DNA of 64,000 bases from Umbelopsis ramanniana AG. Taxonomy: Eukaryota; Mucoromycota; Umbelopsidomycetes; Umbelopsidales; Umbelopsidaceae. Position 1 is the first letter of the stretch; every line of letters starts with the position of its first letter. The stretch is from assembly GCF_025399195.1 (NCBI RefSeq), contig NW_026252157.1, forward strand, positions 1 to 64,000, written 5' to 3'. The position numbers and the translations under genes are program-made. Under the pieces are notes generated by a model. That model did not search any database, was not told where the DNA came from, and saw only the letters and a list, made by a program, of their open reading frames with translations. Of this stretch, positions 61,030 to 64,000 are shown in pieces.

Positions 61030-62040
61030 TTATCCAAAGACTTTGCGCGTGCTCAATTCGGATTCTTTGCCTTCTGCCTCCTTCAACTTTGCCTTACGCT
61101 CAGTTTGGGCAGCCTGGCGTGAGTTGTATTTGGTGGCCTTCTCACGACGGTGAGCAGCACGGATCATGTTAGGACTGACGAATTCAGGATTCTCAAAGAC
61201 AGTGCTGCCACCGAATGAGCCTTCAAACACACGAATGACAGTCATACAGAAACGAGGTCCAATTTCAACCAACGTAATATCATCCTGATCCTTGGCGGTA
61301 TAACCAGGGGTGTTGGAAGGATTCTTCTCAACAATCTATACGGATGCAGTAGTTTAGCGACAACACTTCCATATCCCTATCTTCAATCCCTACGCTTCTT
61401 ACCTGGTAGTTTCTGAACCAGATTCGGTTGTCCACAATAGAAAAGGACAGAATGTGGTCGATGAAAGGCTTGCTTCGTCTTGCTCCCTTTGGAACACCAT
61501 AAACTTGAGTGAACATCTCCTTCAAGAGCTGGTAGTGAGGTGATGCATCGAAGTTCTTATCGAATGAAAGCATATGGCGTGATCCCTTCAAGGAATTTCC
61601 AGTGAGCTTGAGTTCATCCATTGTATGAATGTTTTGAATGTGAAGCTTTGCTGATGGACCATTAGGAGTCTTGCTAATCCACATATACAAATCCTGGCGT
61701 TTTCGCACTTCAAAGAAGATACAGTTGTTGCAGTTGCTGAGCTCAGCAAGCTCGTTCAATATATGCAAGTGTGATTTTGAGTCTAATTTGGAATCCTTCT
61801 TTGCTTGTGGAAGAATGGCCTCGAGATCGTTCATCAAATGACGATGACTGAAAGAATTTGGTTAACTCGGTGGATCAAAAAGGTGGACAGAAGGGTTCCT
61901 TGTTTGAATGCTTACCGATATGTAATACCACGAGAAGAGAGAAGAAGAACTCTCTGCTTATTTATACGTCTATCAACAGTGCCATTTGACTTGTTCTCTG
62001 CCTTCTCGCCTGCTTTGGCAGACTTATACACTGATGCCAT
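61030..62040 (-). CDS. BRX1: Brx1 ribosome biogenesis factor (Brix domain)
   Basis: Predicted complement(join(61030..61335,61403..61847,61916..62040)), 291 aa. It starts MASVYKSAKAGEKAEN, then NKQRVLLLSSRGITYRHRHL, the opening Brix motif. Further Brix blocks are NNCIFFEVRKRQDLYMWIS, FDKNFDASPHYQLLKEMF and DHILSFSIVDNRIWFRNYQ. The end is basic (KYNSRQAAQTERKAKLKEA). Brx1 acts with Ebp2 in early 60S subunit assembly in the nucleolus. The length is typical of the family. The stop is about 115 bp from that of the gamma-tubulin complex gene, which is convergent. Confidence 0.95.
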
Positions 62041-62507
62041 GTTGGTTATTACAGAGATCTACTTTCCGTACAAAGAAAAAAAAAATGAAGGGAAAAAAAT
62101 TGGTTGAAGCAAAAACGCAGTCCCAACCTCTTTGCTTCTTTGACTGGCAGCTATCCTTACCCTATGTTTGATCCATGGCAATTGATAGAAATACCCTCGT
62201 ATCTGTTCAAAATTATTGAATTGCGTAAAATCCAAGCCCTCATGTATATCTCAAAGTTCACTAATAGTAAATATTCGCTATGTTACTGATCCCTTGGGTG
62301 GAAGTATAACACGGACCAATAACAGTACAGACCTTACGATATTGTAGCCAATTAAACTTTGACTTAAAATTTCCATTCGCCAACCAGACGCCATAAAAAT
62401 TATTTTTGGGAAAGTGTGACGGTGCCTTGATTTTCAGCCAGCTGGCGACAGCACAGACAAAACGAGCCATCCAGCCAAACTTACAAACTTCCTCTTTCTT
62501 TGACACG
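62041..62507. promoter_or_regulatory. Divergent promoter region of BRX1 and RPS6
   Basis: About 470 bp separates two divergent ribosome-related genes. A T-rich pyrimidine tract (TTCCTCTTTCTTTG) lies directly before the RPS6 ATG, as in other ribosomal protein genes. AT-rich blocks such as TAAAAATTATTTTT near 62395 resemble RRPE-type sites of ribosome biogenesis genes. Joint regulation is inferred. Confidence 0.45.
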
Positions 62508-63716
62508 ATGAAGGCAAGTATCTGCAGATACTATGAATGGATTGATTTCCACAGGAATGGATTACACTCGAACTGGATGGATGATAGATAGATCGATAAT
62601 CCTGAAAAACTTCGACCTGCCACACATTTACATTCCATCTTCGCCATTGCATGACATTACCAGTACATCACGGTCAGGAGGAAAGCATCATACCAAACTA
62701 GGCACCTCAGCAGCTAAAATGTCCACACCTGTAACACGATCCCATAGCATTCAAAACAATACGCATACCATGTCCCTCTTTGAGCCACATTATTAACATC
62801 TAGTGTCTTTTCTTTTAACAGCTTAACATCGCCAATCCCGCCACTGGGTGCCAAAAGCTTATTGAAATTGAAGACGAACGCCGCGTGTGAGTGTCCTTTC
62901 TCGATATTATCTATCTGTACACCCTCTGCCATCAATATGATTCAGTTGATTGGAGTGATAGAGCTCCTTCTTGCCAGAATCACCCGGATGTGACCTGAGG
63001 GTTAGAATGTCCGATCTCGATCTGTACTCATTCCTTATGCTTCCCTCCTATACAGTCGTGTCTTCATGGACAAGCGTATGTCCGCTGAAGTTCCTGGTGA
63101 CTCCATTGGTGACGAGTTCAAGGGTTACGTTTTCCGCATCTCCGGTGGTAACGATAAGCAAGGTTTCCCTATGAAGCAGGGTGTTCTTCTTCCCCACCGT
63201 GTCCGTCTTCTCTTGAGCAAGGGTCACTCCACCTACCGTGCTCGTCGCACTGGTGAGCGCAAGAGAAAGTCCGTCCGTGGATGCATTGTCTCTTCTGACT
63301 TGTCCGTCATCTCCCTTGTCGTTGTCAAGCAGGGTGAACAAGACATTCCCGGATTGACCGATACTGCTGTCCCCAAGCGTCTCGGACCTAAGCGTGCTAA
63401 CAACATCCGCAAGTTCTTCAACTTGGAAAAGACCGATGATGTCCGTAAGTTCGTCATTCGTCGTGAAGTTCAGCCCAAGAACCCCGAGAAGAAGCCCTAC
63501 ACCAAGGCTCCCAAGATCCAACGTCTTGTCACCCCTGTCACTCTCCAACGCAAGAGAAGACAACAAGCTCTCAAGCGCAGACGTGCTGAGGCTTCCAAGG
63601 AGGCTGAGGCCACCTACAAGGAGCTTCTTGCCAAGCGTGTCAAGGAGTCCAAGGAGCGCAAGCACGAGATCAAGAGACGTCGCACTTCTTCCATGCAGAA
63701 GTCTTCCTCTGCTTAA
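62508..63716 (+). CDS. RPS6: 40S ribosomal protein S6 (eS6)
   Basis: Predicted join(62508..62513,62822..62886,63056..63716), 243 aa. Exon 1 codes only Met-Lys; exon 2 continues [20 protein letters not shown]. Exon 3 gives [52 protein letters not shown] and the basic C-terminus. The tail [13 protein letters not shown] holds the Ser cluster phosphorylated by S6 kinases downstream of TOR. The first intron begins GCAAGT at 62514 (GC-AG): using the nearby GT would bring a stop directly after the splice. Codon use is very biased, as expected for a highly expressed ribosomal protein gene. eS6 sits on the 40S head/foot region and is essential. Confidence 0.97.
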
Positions 63717-64000
63717 GTTTGTTGCATTCTTAAAAATTTAGAACAAATTGCGAATGTAGGAAAGCTATAGCTTTTTTTCCAGCCCCATTGTTTTCTAAAA
63801 TCTGTATCACCCATTTAACTTGAAGCACCCAATAAATCCGTATAAATGGCGGTAGATGTTTAAAAAGCCCTGTGTGTGTGTAGGATTTGAATCGGATTAT
63901 AAAATCCCCAGCTCGGCACTTACGGCGAGAGCAGATCTCCAGCCAGCATGCAGGACGACTTTCTCGATATTTTACTGTTGCCATGACTGTGTGTGAAAGT
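63717..64000. other. Right-edge sequence, no gene confirmed
   Basis: About 285 bp after RPS6. A plus-strand ATG at 63983 could start a gene beyond the window, and GATTATAAAATCC near 63895-63907 might serve as its TATA element. A minus-strand frame with ATG at 63984 and a GTAAGT-like donor near 63925 is the alternative. Neither can be decided here. Confidence 0.25.

Noticed and set aside
63048-63665. 205-codon antisense frame over RPS6
   Set aside because: It mirrors a strongly codon-biased ribosomal protein gene; such antisense frames arise from composition.
63730-63984. Minus-strand frame after RPS6 as a small gene
   Set aside because: It runs into the RPS6 3' region with no recognisable domain; kept only as an undecided edge.

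Overview
The window looks like nuclear DNA of an early-diverging fungus, most likely Mucoromycota. This is inferred from compact spliced genes with introns of about 50-100 bp, mostly GTAAGT donors with CTAAC-like branch points and short intergenic gaps. Fungal-type genes support it: a GH18 class III chitinase with a CBM19-like module, a Golgi apyrase of Ynd1 type, Vac1/Pep7, Mak5 and Fcf2. Most genes are single-copy housekeeping genes on both strands. I saw no transposon, CRISPR array, rRNA or convincing tRNA. Exon joins were worked out by hand from splice signals, reading frame and family similarity.

Layout. 0-4.5 kb: the start of a minus-strand gene leaving the left edge, a coiled-coil protein with a possible C-terminal membrane anchor, a basic S/T-rich protein of unknown function, and the HIT zinc-finger snoRNP factor ZNHIT3/Hit1. 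4.6-10.9 kb: a very large ankyrin-repeat protein that splices directly into a HET (heterokaryon-incompatibility) domain. This is the most distinctive locus here. 11.4-21.0 kb: Naa20 (NatB), importin-11, deoxyhypusine hydroxylase, PEX2 and TAF13. 21.2-29.8 kb: DDX24/Mak5 helicase, RFWD3-type RING-WD40 ligase, Naa40 (NatD) and an RRM/zinc-knuckle SR-like protein. 30.6-35.7 kb: an FHIP (FTS-Hook-interacting) protein and a heat shock factor.

37-47.5 kb: a CaaX-terminated protein, a His/Gly-rich type II membrane protein with a beta-repeat C-terminus, a Ynd1-type apyrase and an SLC35F/Thi74-like transporter. 48-55.8 kb: a secreted modular chitinase, an AIF/FSP1-like oxidoreductase and Vac1/Pep7. 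56-63.7 kb: Fcf2, a gamma-tubulin complex component (GCP5/6-like), Brx1 and ribosomal protein S6.

Themes. Five genes serve ribosome or snoRNP production (ZNHIT3, DDX24/Mak5, Fcf2, Brx1, RPS6), and Brx1 and RPS6 share a divergent promoter region. Two unlinked N-terminal acetyltransferases and a hypusine enzyme act on nascent proteins or translation factors. The ANK-HET gene is the only strongly accessory-looking gene: its repeats form recent, higher-order duplications, as expected of a fast-evolving recognition protein. Two introns use GC-AG borders (Naa20 and RPS6), and one 18-nt micro-exon is well supported (deoxyhypusine hydroxylase).
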